From assembly GCA_903929315.1 (NCBI GenBank), contig CAIYUC010000026.1, positions 1 to 37,099 on the forward strand: a DNA stretch of 37,099 bases, given 5' to 3'. Below are positions 1-8,547 of this stretch, piece after piece; position 1 is the first letter of the stretch; each line of letters starts with the position of its first letter. The notes beneath the pieces were generated by a model. It was not told where the DNA came from. It worked only from the letters and a program-made list of their open reading frames with translations, and made no database searches. This DNA is from an uncultured Bacteroidales bacterium. GTDB lineage: Bacteria > Bacteroidota > Bacteroidia > Bacteroidales > FEN-979. Position numbers and translations under genes: made by a program.

Positions 1-69
1 ACACTAAGAAGGAACAGAGCACACAAAGAAGGAAAAATTATCATCCGCCATACTTTTTAGTCAGCCCCA
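1..69. repeat. Copy of a dispersed intergenic repeat (partial at window edge)
   Basis: This stretch resembles 30003-30070: both carry CACTAAGA, CACAAAG, AAAATTATC and ATACTTTTT followed by GTCA and CCCC. Its end, TTTTAGTCAGCCCC, reappears as its reverse complement at about 29924-29937. No coding potential was seen upstream of mqnA. Positions 70-162 hold only AT-rich leader with no promoter I would defend. Confidence 0.5.
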
Positions 70-162
70 AACCTAAAGTGGGAGTTAGTTTTTAAATGTG
101 TGCTTGAGGTAGTAAAAATGGATAACCATTAATTACTATTTTTACAGAAAATTCTCCGGGAA

Positions 163-909
163 ATGAATCCGTTAAAAATATCGGCTGTTTCATATTTAAA
201 CACTTTTCCATTTGTTTATGGGATCCGGACTTCGGGGTACCTGGATAATTTCCATCTCGATCTTGCAGTGCCTTCTATCTGCGCTGAAAACCTAAAAAAT
301 GGCAAATCCGATATTGCTCTTATTCCTGTAGGTTCTATTCCGGAATTAAAAGAAATACATTATTCAGGTAATTACTGTATCGGAGCAGTAAATCCCGTGA
401 AAACAGTTTTACTGTTGAGCCATCAACCCCTCGAAGCCATCCAAAAGATCTATCTGGATTGGGACTCAAAGACTTCGGTACGACTGGCTAAAGTACTTGC
501 CGATAAGTTCTGGAAGATCAATCCTGAATGGACTTTTTTAAAATCAGGTGAGGCAGAACGATCCAATGGCATTGAGTCGCTTGTAGCTATCGGAGATAAA
601 ACCTTCGAACTGGTAAAACATTTCGAATATATCTATGACCTTGCAGAGGAGTGGATAAAATTCACCTCTCTCCCTTTTGTTTTTGCGACCTGGGTATCAA
701 CAAAAAGACTTCCTGCCAACGTTCTGGAAAACTTTGATAAAGCTCTCGAATATGGGATCAATCATAAACCCGAAACAATTGACTTTTTCAAGGACTCGAT
801 TCCTCCAGGTATCGATGCAGTAAAATACCTTAATGAGAACATCTCCTTTGAGTTTGACAGGGAGAAGAAGAAGGGGTTGGATTTATTCTTGAGTCTTTTG
901 AGAGAATAA
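163..909 (+). CDS. mqnA: Chorismate dehydratase MqnA (futalosine pathway of menaquinone synthesis)
   Basis: A 248-residue protein of the MqnA/MqnD periplasmic-binding-like fold. MqnA converts chorismate to 3-enolpyruvylbenzoate, the first step of the futalosine route to menaquinone, in the cytoplasm. Seen in the sequence: the N-terminal strand KISAVSYLNTFPF (residues 5-17), where the YLNT stretch is typical of MqnA, the segment SDIALIPVGSIPEL (about 49-62), and FVFATWVS near residue 174. The length matches the family and there is no signal peptide, as expected for this cytosolic branch of the fold. The gene stands alone and converges on yidC. MqnD is the main alternative, but YLNT and the ALIPVG stretch favour MqnA. 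No other mqn gene lies in the window. Confidence 0.9.
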   Translation: MNPLKISAVSYLNTFPFVYGIRTSGYLDNFHLDLAVPSICAENLKNGKSDIALIPVGSIPELKEIHYSGNYCIGAVNPVKTVLLLSHQPLEAIQKIYLDWDSKTSVRLAKVLADKFWKINPEWTFLKSGEAERSNGIESLVAIGDKTFELVKHFEYIYDLAEEWIKFTSLPFVFATWVSTKRLPANVLENFDKALEYGINHKPETIDFFKDSIPPGIDAVKYLNENISFEFDREKKKGLDLFLSLLRE

Positions 910-967
910 TAGCGTATTTGGAGGAAAAAACAGATTAAGATTTACGGATTAACGACCCTAAATAATT

Positions 968-1078
968 CTTTAACCACTATGTACACAAAGCATGCACAAT
1001 GGTCACAATGAAAATATTCATTGTGGCCTTAGTGTAAAACCTGCCTACCTTCGGTAGGTAAACCTGCGGCAGGCAGGC
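968..1078. repeat. Dispersed palindromic repeat between converging mqnA and yidC
   Basis: It consists of a shared block (970-990) identical to 24929-24949, an internal hairpin of CACAATGA (1004-1011) with TCATTGTG (1018-1025), and a GC-rich palindromic tail (1040-1078) in which CCTACC faces GGTAGG and CCTGCC faces GGCAGG. The tail is shared with 8508-8536 and 24998-25020. It sits between two converging genes, so it may act as a bidirectional terminator; that role is inferred. Confidence 0.65.
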
Positions 1079-1089
1079 GTAATTCTTGA

Positions 1090-3036
1090 TTAACGTTTTA
1101 CCGGGTATCCGCGCTTTTTCGCCATATCTTCCAGCCGTTTCTGGAATCCTGATTTTTTAACGGTTTTCTTTTTATTGGCTTCGATCTGTGCATGAAGTTT
1201 TTTCTCGTCGATCGTCGAGCGGATGAAGTAGATCTGAGCAAATGTCAGAAGGTTAGCCAGCAGGTAATAGTAACTCAGTCCGGATGAATAATCGTTGAAC
1301 CAGAAAAGGAACATGGCCGGCATCATGTACATCATCACTTTCATCCCCGGCATCTGAGTCTGCGTTGAGCCCATCATCTGGTCGTTGATACGGGTATAAA
1401 GGATGCTCGATATGGTCATCAGCAATGCAAACAAACTGACATGGTCACCGTAAAACGGAATGGTGAAACCGCTTGGAAATGTCCAGATAGAATCATAGGA
1501 TGAAAGATCTTTCGCCCATAGAAATGCCGACTGGCGAAGCTCGATGGATGACGGGAAGAACCTGAACATGGCGATCAGTATTGGCATTTGCAACAACAAT
1601 GGGATGCAACCGGCCATCGGATTCACCCCGGCCTTCTTGTATAATTCCATGGTAACCGACTGCTTCTTCATCGCATCCTCTTTTTTCGGATATCTTTTAT
1701 TGATCTCGTCGATATCCGGTTTTAAAGCACGCATCTTAGCAGAGGACTTGTAGGTTTTAAAAGCGATGGGGAACAAAATAACCTTTAAAAGAATGGTGAG
1801 GATGAGGATGATAATCCCGTAATTCCATCCGAAATTTCCAAAAAATGTAAATACCGGTATTACGGCATAAACATTTATCCAGGCCATCAGAAAAAAGCTC
1901 CATCCTAACGGAATCTGGCGCTCAAGATCCATATGATAGGACCTTAGAGTATAATATTTATTAGGTCCATAATACATCGTCATATGGATCCCCTGGTTTT
2001 CAACCGGTGAATAGGGAATGCCGATCTCTGCATACATGGATTTCAGATACCTGTCATTACCGGGTAAAGTTGCTGTCCTGATCTTTGGTTCGCTGAAAAA
2101 ATTATCCGCAATAATCGAAGAAGAAAAAAACTGCTGTTTAAACGAGATCCATTTGATCCTTTCATTTTTCAGGTTTTTTTCCTGGTCTTTGGTTTCCGTC
2201 AGATAATCCACTTTATCCTCGAAATATTTATAATAGATCGTGGAATTCATCCTTTCCATCTTGAGACTTTTTTCCTGCCGGTCCATGTTTGCATCCCAAT
2301 TCAGGACAAGGTATTTTGTGTTTGCATCAAGAATCCCTGACATGCCGACAAAATTGACTTTATACCCGATCATATAATTATTGCCCCGCATGGTATACAG
2401 GAATTCAATATACTTACCCGTAACAGGAGCTGTATCGGAAACATCGGCATATAGCCGCATCGAAAATTGCAGGGAATCATTACCGGAGATTTTCAATGAG
2501 GCTTGATTTTCCAGAGGTTTGTTGTGATAATAGGGTTTGAAAAATAGGTTATTCGTATTGATGATCCTGTTATTGGAGAAAAATGTCAAACCAAAATGCA
2601 GGGAATCATCACTGAAAAGCACAAGGGGGTGTTTGTCCCAGGTTTTATAGTTCTTCAATTCAACATAATCAATTTTCCCGCCCGAAGAAGAAATTTTAAT
2701 TTTCAACAATTCATTTTCAATCGTGAAATACTCCTTCGTACCAATAGCAGATCCGGCAAATGATCCTAACTGGTCATGCAATGTTGCTTTCACAAGGGAC
2801 ATGCTATCTAAGGGTTGCCCTGAACTTATTTCTTTTTCTTTCCCGGTTTTTTCACTTGGTGCTATTGCTGCCTGGGCTTTGATCGCAGAATCTTTCCGCA
2901 GATCATTTACATATGCTATAGAATCGGCTCGTTTTTTTTGTGCTTCCAGCTCTTTTTTTGAAGGTGTCATCCAATAGCTGTAGGCAATGAAAATACCAAA
3001 GATCAATACCAGTCCTATTACCGTATTTTTATTCAT
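1090..3036 (-). CDS. yidC: Membrane protein insertase YidC
   Basis: A 648-residue Oxa1/YidC-family insertase that puts membrane proteins into the inner membrane, alone or with SecYEG/SecDF. Seen: an N-terminal membrane anchor (about 5-21), a charged stretch, a large periplasmic beta-rich domain (about 100-370), then the conserved insertase domain (about 385-610) with several hydrophobic spans, including GIIILILTILLKVILFPIAF, followed by the cytoplasmic stretch KMRALKPDIDEINKRYP. The C-terminal tail is basic. The length fits Bacteroidota YidC. It lies 18 bp downstream of pyrG on the same strand, so the two are probably cotranscribed. The stop codon abuts the palindromic repeat at 1040-1086. 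Confidence 0.95.
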   Translation of the reverse strand: MNKNTVIGLVLIFGIFIAYSYWMTPSKKELEAQKKRADSIAYVNDLRKDSAIKAQAAIAPSEKTGKEKEISSGQPLDSMSLVKATLHDQLGSFAGSAIGTKEYFTIENELLKIKISSSGGKIDYVELKNYKTWDKHPLVLFSDDSLHFGLTFFSNNRIINTNNLFFKPYYHNKPLENQASLKISGNDSLQFSMRLYADVSDTAPVTGKYIEFLYTMRGNNYMIGYKVNFVGMSGILDANTKYLVLNWDANMDRQEKSLKMERMNSTIYYKYFEDKVDYLTETKDQEKNLKNERIKWISFKQQFFSSSIIADNFFSEPKIRTATLPGNDRYLKSMYAEIGIPYSPVENQGIHMTMYYGPNKYYTLRSYHMDLERQIPLGWSFFLMAWINVYAVIPVFTFFGNFGWNYGIIILILTILLKVILFPIAFKTYKSSAKMRALKPDIDEINKRYPKKEDAMKKQSVTMELYKKAGVNPMAGCIPLLLQMPILIAMFRFFPSSIELRQSAFLWAKDLSSYDSIWTFPSGFTIPFYGDHVSLFALLMTISSILYTRINDQMMGSTQTQMPGMKVMMYMMPAMFLFWFNDYSSGLSYYYLLANLLTFAQIYFIRSTIDEKKLHAQIEANKKKTVKKSGFQKRLEDMAKKRGYPVKR

Positions 3037-3054
3037 CGATCGTGAAACTAAATG

Positions 3055-4692
3055 CTATGATTTTTTTGAACCTTTTGTGTGCTTCGCAGCATAGTCCTTA
3101 GCTGCTTTAATAAAACTGACAAACAACGGATGCGGATTAACCACAGTGCTTTTGAACTCGGGATGGAACTGTACCCCAATGAACCATGGATGGCCTTTTA
3201 ATTCCATGATCTCAATAAGATTGTCTTTTTCATTCAACCCGACCGGGATCATTCCGGCTTTCTGATAGGCTTCCAGGTATTCATTATTGAATTCATACCG
3301 GTGACGATGCCTTTCGAAAATATTCTCATCTTTATATATTTCAAAAACTTTTGATCCTTTTTTTAACCTGCATGGATAAGCCCCGAGGCGCATCGTTCCG
3401 CCAAGGCCTGCAATTTTTTTCTGCATTTCCATCATGTCAATGACCGGAAATGGCGTAGTTTTATTGAATTCCGTCGAATGGGCGTTAGTAAAGCCCAGGA
3501 TATTCCTGCCAAATTCAACGACGGCACATTGCATCCCCAGGCAAATTCCAAAAAACGGAATATTATGTTCCCTTACATATTTTATCGCCGTGATTTTTCC
3601 GTCAATCCCTCTTTCTCCAAAACCAGGGGCAACAAGGACACCGCTCAGACTACTCAATTTTTCCGCGACGTTTGATTCATCGATGAATTCCGAATGAAGC
3701 GATTTTACAATCACACGGCATTCATTTACGGCTCCGGCATGGATAAATGCTTCATTGATAGACTTATATGCGTCTTTCAATTCAACGTACTTCCCGACAA
3801 GCCCGATGGTGACTTCACTTAAAGGATTTTTCAACTTATAAATGAATTTTATCCAGTCATCGAGATCAGGTTCTGTATTACAAGGCATTTTAACTTTCTT
3901 CAGGATCTCGATATCAAGGTTTTCCGCGCGCATCAGGATGGGGACATCATAAATGGTCTCGGCATCGATGCATTCGATCACTGAGGAAGGAGCCACATTA
4001 CAGAAAAGGGCTATTTTATTTTTCAGACTTTCAGGTAAATGCTTTTCTGTGCGGCAAACAATAATATCGGGTTGAACTCCGGATTCGAGTAATGTTTTGA
4101 CAGAATGTTGTGTCGGTTTTGATTTTAATTCACCGGCTGCAGCGAGGTAAGGTACCAGTGTCAGGTGGACGACAACGCAATTACGTCCAAGCTCCCAACG
4201 CATCTGACGAACAGCTTCAATATATGGAAGCGATTCGATGTCCCCGACGGTTCCCCCTATTTCAGTGATGACGAAGTCATAATTACCCTTATGTGCCAGT
4301 AACTTGATCCGGTATTTGATCTCATCGGTAATGTGAGGGATCACCTGTACTGTTTCACCCAGGTATTCCCCTTCCCTTTCTTTCGTTATTACTGACTGGT
4401 AAATGGTCCCTGTTGTGACATTATTTGCCTGGGAGGTGGGGACATTGGAAAACCGTTCATAGTGACCGAGGTCAAGATCGGTTTCTGCTCCGTCTTCCGT
4501 CACGTAGCATTCGCCGTGTTCATAGGGGTTTAAGGTACCCGGATCTATATTGATGTAAGGATCAAGCTTTTGAATTGTCACGGAATAACCCCGTGCTTTA
4601 AGAAGTTTGGCGATCGATGAGGAAATAATTCCTTTACCCAGCGATGATGTAACACCACCGGTCACGAAGATAAATTTTGTTGTTTTTGACAT
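3055..4692 (-). CDS. pyrG: CTP synthase
   Basis: Makes CTP from UTP, ATP and glutamine in the cytosol. Seen: the N-terminal synthetase domain opening with FVTGGVTSSLGKGI, the LDPYINIDPGT stretch, and a C-terminal glutamine amidotransferase domain with the nucleophile motif GICLGMQ, the FGERG loop and the closing VQFHPEF (His and Glu of the triad). I place the start at the ATG at 4692, giving 545 residues; an in-frame TTG at 4713 would add seven residues (MTKNGLT) absent from typical CTP synthases. It leads a probable two-gene unit with yidC and is divergent from gap. No clear promoter was seen; CGTAATTTCG near 4720 on this strand is one base off the -7 consensus. Confidence 0.97.
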   Translation of the reverse strand: MSKTTKFIFVTGGVTSSLGKGIISSSIAKLLKARGYSVTIQKLDPYINIDPGTLNPYEHGECYVTEDGAETDLDLGHYERFSNVPTSQANNVTTGTIYQSVITKEREGEYLGETVQVIPHITDEIKYRIKLLAHKGNYDFVITEIGGTVGDIESLPYIEAVRQMRWELGRNCVVVHLTLVPYLAAAGELKSKPTQHSVKTLLESGVQPDIIVCRTEKHLPESLKNKIALFCNVAPSSVIECIDAETIYDVPILMRAENLDIEILKKVKMPCNTEPDLDDWIKFIYKLKNPLSEVTIGLVGKYVELKDAYKSINEAFIHAGAVNECRVIVKSLHSEFIDESNVAEKLSSLSGVLVAPGFGERGIDGKITAIKYVREHNIPFFGICLGMQCAVVEFGRNILGFTNAHSTEFNKTTPFPVIDMMEMQKKIAGLGGTMRLGAYPCRLKKGSKVFEIYKDENIFERHRHRYEFNNEYLEAYQKAGMIPVGLNEKDNLIEIMELKGHPWFIGVQFHPEFKSTVVNPHPLFVSFIKAAKDYAAKHTKGSKKS

Positions 4693-4810
4693 GGTTAATC
4701 CATTTTTCGTCAAACCGGTGCGAAATTACGTGAATATTTTAAGATAGGAAAGGAAATGGACAGATTATTCCGTGTTTCGTATTTTAGTGCCCGTTGAATT
4801 CTGAATTCCA

Positions 4811-4850
4811 CTTTGTCACTTTGTTACTCTGTTACTTTGTCACTACTTCA
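4811..4850. repeat. Intergenic array with 8-bp period
   Basis: Five consecutive 8-bp units: CTTTGTCA, CTTTGTTA, CTCTGTTA, CTTTGTCA, CTACTTCA. It lies in the pyrG-gap intergenic region and belongs to the class of short-period arrays found in many gaps of this window. Confidence 0.6.
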
Positions 4851-4914
4851 GTAACTTGTTAATAGTTCTTCCAAAAAATTCACACATGAATCGCCACCAT
4901 TAACCTTAAATCCT

Positions 4915-4922
4915 TAATTTTG
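4915..4922 (+). promoter_or_regulatory. Candidate -7 box for gap
   Basis: TAATTTTG matches the Bacteroidota -7 consensus TAnnTTTG and lies 48 bp before the ATG at 4971. No good -33 TTG was seen at 19-22 bp upstream, and there is no TTAA register here, so this promoter lacks the Pho-type architecture seen elsewhere. Confidence 0.4.
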
Positions 4923-4970
4923 ACGAATATTCCATTTGACATATTTCTAACACAACATAAATACATCTAT

Positions 4971-5975
4971 ATGGGAACTATAAGAGTTGGCATCAATGGT
5001 TTCGGCCGCATCGGCCGTTTAACTTTAAGAGCGATATTGAAGAAAAACAACATGGAAGTGATTGCGATCAATGACATCACTGATACGAAAACACTTGCTC
5101 ATCTTTTAAAATACGATTCCGTTCACGGGCGATTTCCAGGAGAGATCGCTGTTGAAGGGGATTATCTCATAGTAAACGGGAAAAAAATACGGGTTTTTTC
5201 GGAGAAAGACCCGGTCAACCTTCCCTGGAAAGAACTCGGAGTAACCGTTGTAGTTGAATCTACCGGAATTTTCAGAACAAGGGAGAAACTGAACAAGCAT
5301 CTGACTGCAGGCGCCAGTAAAGTAATCCTTTCTGTTCCTGCCGACTGTAAAGAAGATGTAGATGCCACCATTGTGCTCGGTGTTAACGATCAGATCCTTA
5401 AACCGGACATGAAGCTTATTTCAAATGCATCCTGTACCACCAACTGCCTCGCACCAATCACAAAAGTCTTAAATGACAATTTTGGAATCAAGAGAGGACT
5501 GATGAATACCATTCATTCCTATACAAACGACCAGATCATCCTCGATGCGCCGCATAAAGATCTCAGGAGAGCACGTGCTGCAGCCGTTTCCATTATTCCT
5601 ACCAAGACCGGCGCAGCAAAAGCAATCGGGATAATTATTCCGGAGATCGAAGGAAAACTTGATGGTTTTGCAGTAAGAGTGCCCACAGCGGATGGATCTT
5701 TAGTTGACCTGACCTGTGAACTGGGAAAGAATGTCACCAAAGAAGAAGTAAATGCCGCCATGAAAGCTGCTGCTGACGGTCCTATGAAAGGGATCCTTGA
5801 GTATATCGACGAACCTCTGGTCAGTTGCGACATCATCGGCAATCCTCATTCATCGGTTTTCGATTCATTGCTTACCAAGGTTATAGATGGAGATTTTGTA
5901 AAGGTCATTTCCTGGTATGATAATGAAGCCGGGTATTCCAACAGGTTGGCCGATACTATTGAAAAAGTAGGATGA
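4971..5975 (+). CDS. gap: Type I glyceraldehyde-3-phosphate dehydrogenase
   Basis: Oxidises glyceraldehyde 3-phosphate to 1,3-bisphosphoglycerate using inorganic phosphate and NAD+. Seen: the nucleotide-binding N-terminus IRVGINGFGRIGR (4-16), catalytic SNASCTTNCLAPI with Cys155, and the C-terminal SWYDNEAGYSNR. AINDITD (32-38) carries the acidic residue usual for NAD+ preference. Starting at the ATG at 4971 gives 334 residues, the normal length; an upstream TTG-initiated extension of 17 residues overlaps the -7 box and is rejected. Only 10 bp separate it from the phoB-like gene, so gap and the phosphate two-component genes may share a transcript; since the enzyme consumes phosphate, the linkage is suggestive but unproven. 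Confidence 0.96.
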   Translation: MGTIRVGINGFGRIGRLTLRAILKKNNMEVIAINDITDTKTLAHLLKYDSVHGRFPGEIAVEGDYLIVNGKKIRVFSEKDPVNLPWKELGVTVVVESTGIFRTREKLNKHLTAGASKVILSVPADCKEDVDATIVLGVNDQILKPDMKLISNASCTTNCLAPITKVLNDNFGIKRGLMNTIHSYTNDQIILDAPHKDLRRARAAAVSIIPTKTGAAKAIGIIIPEIEGKLDGFAVRVPTADGSLVDLTCELGKNVTKEEVNAAMKAAADGPMKGILEYIDEPLVSCDIIGNPHSSVFDSLLTKVIDGDFVKVISWYDNEAGYSNRLADTIEKVG

Positions 5976-5985
5976 TAAGTAAAAT

Positions 5986-6681
5986 ATGGAAAAGAGCGAT
6001 TATACGATCCTTCTTGTCGACGATGAACCTGACATTCTTGAATTTGTAGGATACAACATAAAAAAGGAAGGTTATTCGCTCATCACCAGCAGTAATGGAA
6101 AGGAGGCCATTGAACTGGCCAGAAGAGATCTGCCACAACTGATCATCCTCGATATCATGATGCCCGGGATGGATGGTATAGAAGTCTGTTCAGAGCTACG
6201 GAAAATTCCTGAACTAAAACAGACAATTATTGCTTTCCTTACCGCCAGGGGTGAAGATTTCACTCAGATTGCCGGACTTGATGCAGGAGGAGATGATTAT
6301 ATTACCAAACCCATTAAACCCAGAGTGCTGATGAGCAGGATCAATGCATTGCTCAGAAGATATCCTACAGATAAAACCAGGGAATTACAAATGGTCCTCG
6401 GGGATACAATTATTGACAGGGAAAGATATGTGATCATTAAAAACGGGCAGGAAATCCTTTTCCCGCGAAAAGAGTTTGAATTACTTGCCCTGTTAATGTC
6501 GAAACCAAATAAAGTCTTTTCCAGGGAAGAAATATTTGAAGAAGTATGGGGTGACGACGTGGTCGTAGGCGACAGGACCATCGATGTACATATCCGGAGG
6601 ATACGGGAGAAATTAAATGATGAAAATATCAAAACAATAAAAGGAGTTGGCTATAAATATGAATTTTACACGAAATCTTAG
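5986..6681 (+). CDS. phoB: PhoB-type response regulator (OmpR family)
   Basis: A 231-residue DNA-binding response regulator. Receiver domain (about 6-120): acidic pair Asp12/Asp13, phosphoacceptor Asp56 in LIILDIMMPGMDG, Thr86 and Lys108. Winged-helix effector domain (about 135-230) with the terminal RRIREKL and GVGYKYEF. OmpR/PhoB-family effector domains bind head-to-tail to direct repeats with about 11-bp period, which matches the TTAAnn arrays found ahead of four genes here. It lies between gap and its kinase and converges on the pst-phoU operon, which is why I call it PhoB rather than another OmpR-type regulator. Its coding region overlaps the start of phoR by 23 bp. Confidence 0.85.
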   Translation: MEKSDYTILLVDDEPDILEFVGYNIKKEGYSLITSSNGKEAIELARRDLPQLIILDIMMPGMDGIEVCSELRKIPELKQTIIAFLTARGEDFTQIAGLDAGGDDYITKPIKPRVLMSRINALLRRYPTDKTRELQMVLGDTIIDRERYVIIKNGQEILFPRKEFELLALLMSKPNKVFSREEIFEEVWGDDVVVGDRTIDVHIRRIREKLNDENIKTIKGVGYKYEFYTKS

Positions 6682-7714
6682 TCCCAATACCTGGACTTTG
6701 ATTAATTCCGCTGCAATTGTTGTTGTTCTGACGATTCTTTATATTATTTCAGCATTGATCCTGCATTATCATATCCAGGTACTTCCATTGCTGGTTACCG
6801 ATACAGGAGTCTTTCTATTGTCCTATTTTATTTATAAATACATCCTGGAAAAATTTATTTATAGTCAGATAAAACTGATCTTCAAGACCATTCACACCCT
6901 AAAATCACCCAGGGGAACAAAAAACAAGGAAATTGATCTCCGCCAGGATATTATTTCCAACGTTAATAAAGAAGTATTACTCTGGGCACAGGACAAAAAA
7001 GAAGAGATTGAAGAATTAAGAAAAATGGAATCTTACCGCCGGGAATTCCTTGGAAATGTTTCCCACGAGCTGAAAACACCATTGTTCAACATACAGGGAT
7101 ATGTAATGACATTACTTGATGGCGGTATTGAGGATCCAAAAGTAAATGTGGAATATTTACAAAGGACAAAAAAAAATATTGACAGGATGATCGCGATCAT
7201 TGAAGATCTTGAGTCTATTTCAAGGTTTGAGACAGGGGAACTTCAATTGGAGATGAAAAAGTTTGATATTGTCGGACTGATCAAAGAAGTTATCGAACTT
7301 CTTGAGATCAAAGCTCACAAGAAAAAGATAAAATTAAAATTACGTGTCGATCCTGACAAACCAATATTTATGGAAGGTGATAAAGAAAGGATTCGCCAGG
7401 TACTGATTAATCTTATTGATAATTCGATCAAATATGGAAATGAAGAGGGAAATACGAAAATTTCCCTTTTTGACATGGATGAGAATTTTTTGATCGAGAT
7501 TACGGATAATGGAATAGGGATAGAAGCGAAGGATATACCCAGGCTATTCGAACGGTTTTACAGGGTGGATAAAAGCCGATCCCGTGAACAGGGTGGTTCA
7601 GGACTTGGACTGGCTATCGTTAAACATATCATTGAAGCTCATAACCAAACAATTAACGTAAGAAGTACGGTGGGTGTGGGGACTACCTTTGCATTCACTC
7701 TTAAAAAAGGTTAG
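6659..7714 (+). CDS. phoR: PhoR-type sensor histidine kinase
   Basis: A membrane sensor kinase predicted to phosphorylate the adjacent PhoB. Seen: two hydrophobic spans in the first 70 residues with little periplasmic sequence between them, a charged linker, the H-box NVSHELKTPLF, the N-box NLIDNSIKYG, the G-box DNGIGI and the F/G2 region RLFERFYRVDKSRS ... GSGLGLAIVKHI. Start: the ATG at 6659 (351 residues) is preferred to the TTG at 6647, because AAGGAG (6641-6646) then lies 12 bp upstream instead of directly abutting. There is no large sensor domain, as in PhoR kinases that sense phosphate through PstSCAB-PhoU. Its stop overlaps the stop of the convergent phoU by 4 bp. Confidence 0.87.
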   Translation: MNFTRNLSPNTWTLINSAAIVVVLTILYIISALILHYHIQVLPLLVTDTGVFLLSYFIYKYILEKFIYSQIKLIFKTIHTLKSPRGTKNKEIDLRQDIISNVNKEVLLWAQDKKEEIEELRKMESYRREFLGNVSHELKTPLFNIQGYVMTLLDGGIEDPKVNVEYLQRTKKNIDRMIAIIEDLESISRFETGELQLEMKKFDIVGLIKEVIELLEIKAHKKKIKLKLRVDPDKPIFMEGDKERIRQVLINLIDNSIKYGNEEGNTKISLFDMDENFLIEITDNGIGIEAKDIPRLFERFYRVDKSRSREQGGSGLGLAIVKHIIEAHNQTINVRSTVGVGTTFAFTLKKG

Positions 7715-8400
7715 CCCGAATGTTCTTCTGATGCCATATCCTTAAATAATCCTGAATGTTTTACCACTCTTCCTTCCACGAGGAACACGATGGATTCGGC
7801 AATATTTTGTGAATAACCTGCTATCCTTTCTATTTGGGTCAGGATGATCATTAAGTTGGTAGCTACTACAATCACATCCGATTTGTGGATCATTTCTTCA
7901 ATAATCATATCGGAAATAATACGGATTTTTTCCTTGATCGCGATTGATGCTTCAAATATATCCCGGATAAAAACAATATTTTTCGTGTTCAGGATATTGA
8001 TAACATCCTTTACAATGACCTCGGTCATCGCTGCCACTTCATCAATCTTCAACTCATTGATAATTTCTTTATAATCATTCAAACCCTCTATTTTGCTGGC
8101 AATATTAACAGCAAGATCACCCATCCTTTCCATGTCATTATTCATTTTCAAAGCGGCCATGATCAAACGCAAGTCTGTGGCAACCGGTTGTGTCAGGGCA
8201 AAGATCCGCTGGCAAAGCTTATCAATCTTCACATCGAGCTCATCCACCTTAGTATCATTTTCAATGATCTCAAGGGCAAGTTCTGTATCACATTGGGTCA
8301 GGGCATACATCGTTTGATGGATTTGTGATGCCACAAGGTTCCCCATCTTAATAATACGCTTGTTTAATTTATCAAGCTCCAATTCGAAATGTCTTTCCAT
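7711..8400 (-). CDS. phoU: Phosphate signalling/transport regulator PhoU
   Basis: A 229-residue all-helical protein with two PhoU repeats. In the first repeat the metal-binding PhoU signature appears as DLRLIMAALKMNNDMERMGD (about 76-95), followed by LAVNIASKI; the second repeat is more divergent (ILTQIERIAGYSQNIAE, about 190-206). PhoU links PstB to PhoR and keeps the Pho response off when phosphate is plentiful. It is the last gene of the leftward porin-pst operon, 147 bp after pstB; that gap holds one of the palindromic repeats, which could lower phoU expression. The end overlaps the end of phoR. Confidence 0.92.
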   Translation of the reverse strand: MERHFELELDKLNKRIIKMGNLVASQIHQTMYALTQCDTELALEIIENDTKVDELDVKIDKLCQRIFALTQPVATDLRLIMAALKMNNDMERMGDLAVNIASKIEGLNDYKEIINELKIDEVAAMTEVIVKDVINILNTKNIVFIRDIFEASIAIKEKIRIISDMIIEEMIHKSDVIVVATNLMIILTQIERIAGYSQNIAESIVFLVEGRVVKHSGLFKDMASEEHSG

Positions 8401-8463
8401 TATTCGGTCATTTTCTAATTATTATTTTAATCATTGCTGGCAGGTTGCTTTTGTTATTATAGT

Positions 8464-8536
8464 TATTCATTGTTATTCATTGTTCAATGTTCACTTTATT
8501 TCGTAATCCCTGCCTGACAGCAGGCAGGCGTAATTA
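8464..8536. repeat. Repeat cluster between phoU and pstB
   Basis: Two direct ATTCATTGTT units (8466-8485) are followed by related sequence whose reverse complement resembles the GAACAAT heptads at 32551-32599. Next to it, 8508-8536 holds a palindromic tail (CCTGCCTG facing CAGGCAGG, then CGTAATT) that shares GCAGGCAGGCGTAATT with 1040-1086. Confidence 0.55.
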
Positions 8537-8547
8537 TGAATATGTAA

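Noticed and set aside
4692-4713. TTG start for CTP synthase seven codons upstream
   Set aside because: The extension MTKNGLT is not a feature of the family and the ATG gives a normal N-terminus.
4920-4970. Extended N-terminus of GAPDH from a TTG at 4920
   Set aside because: It overlaps the -7 box at 4915-4922 and adds 17 residues foreign to the family.
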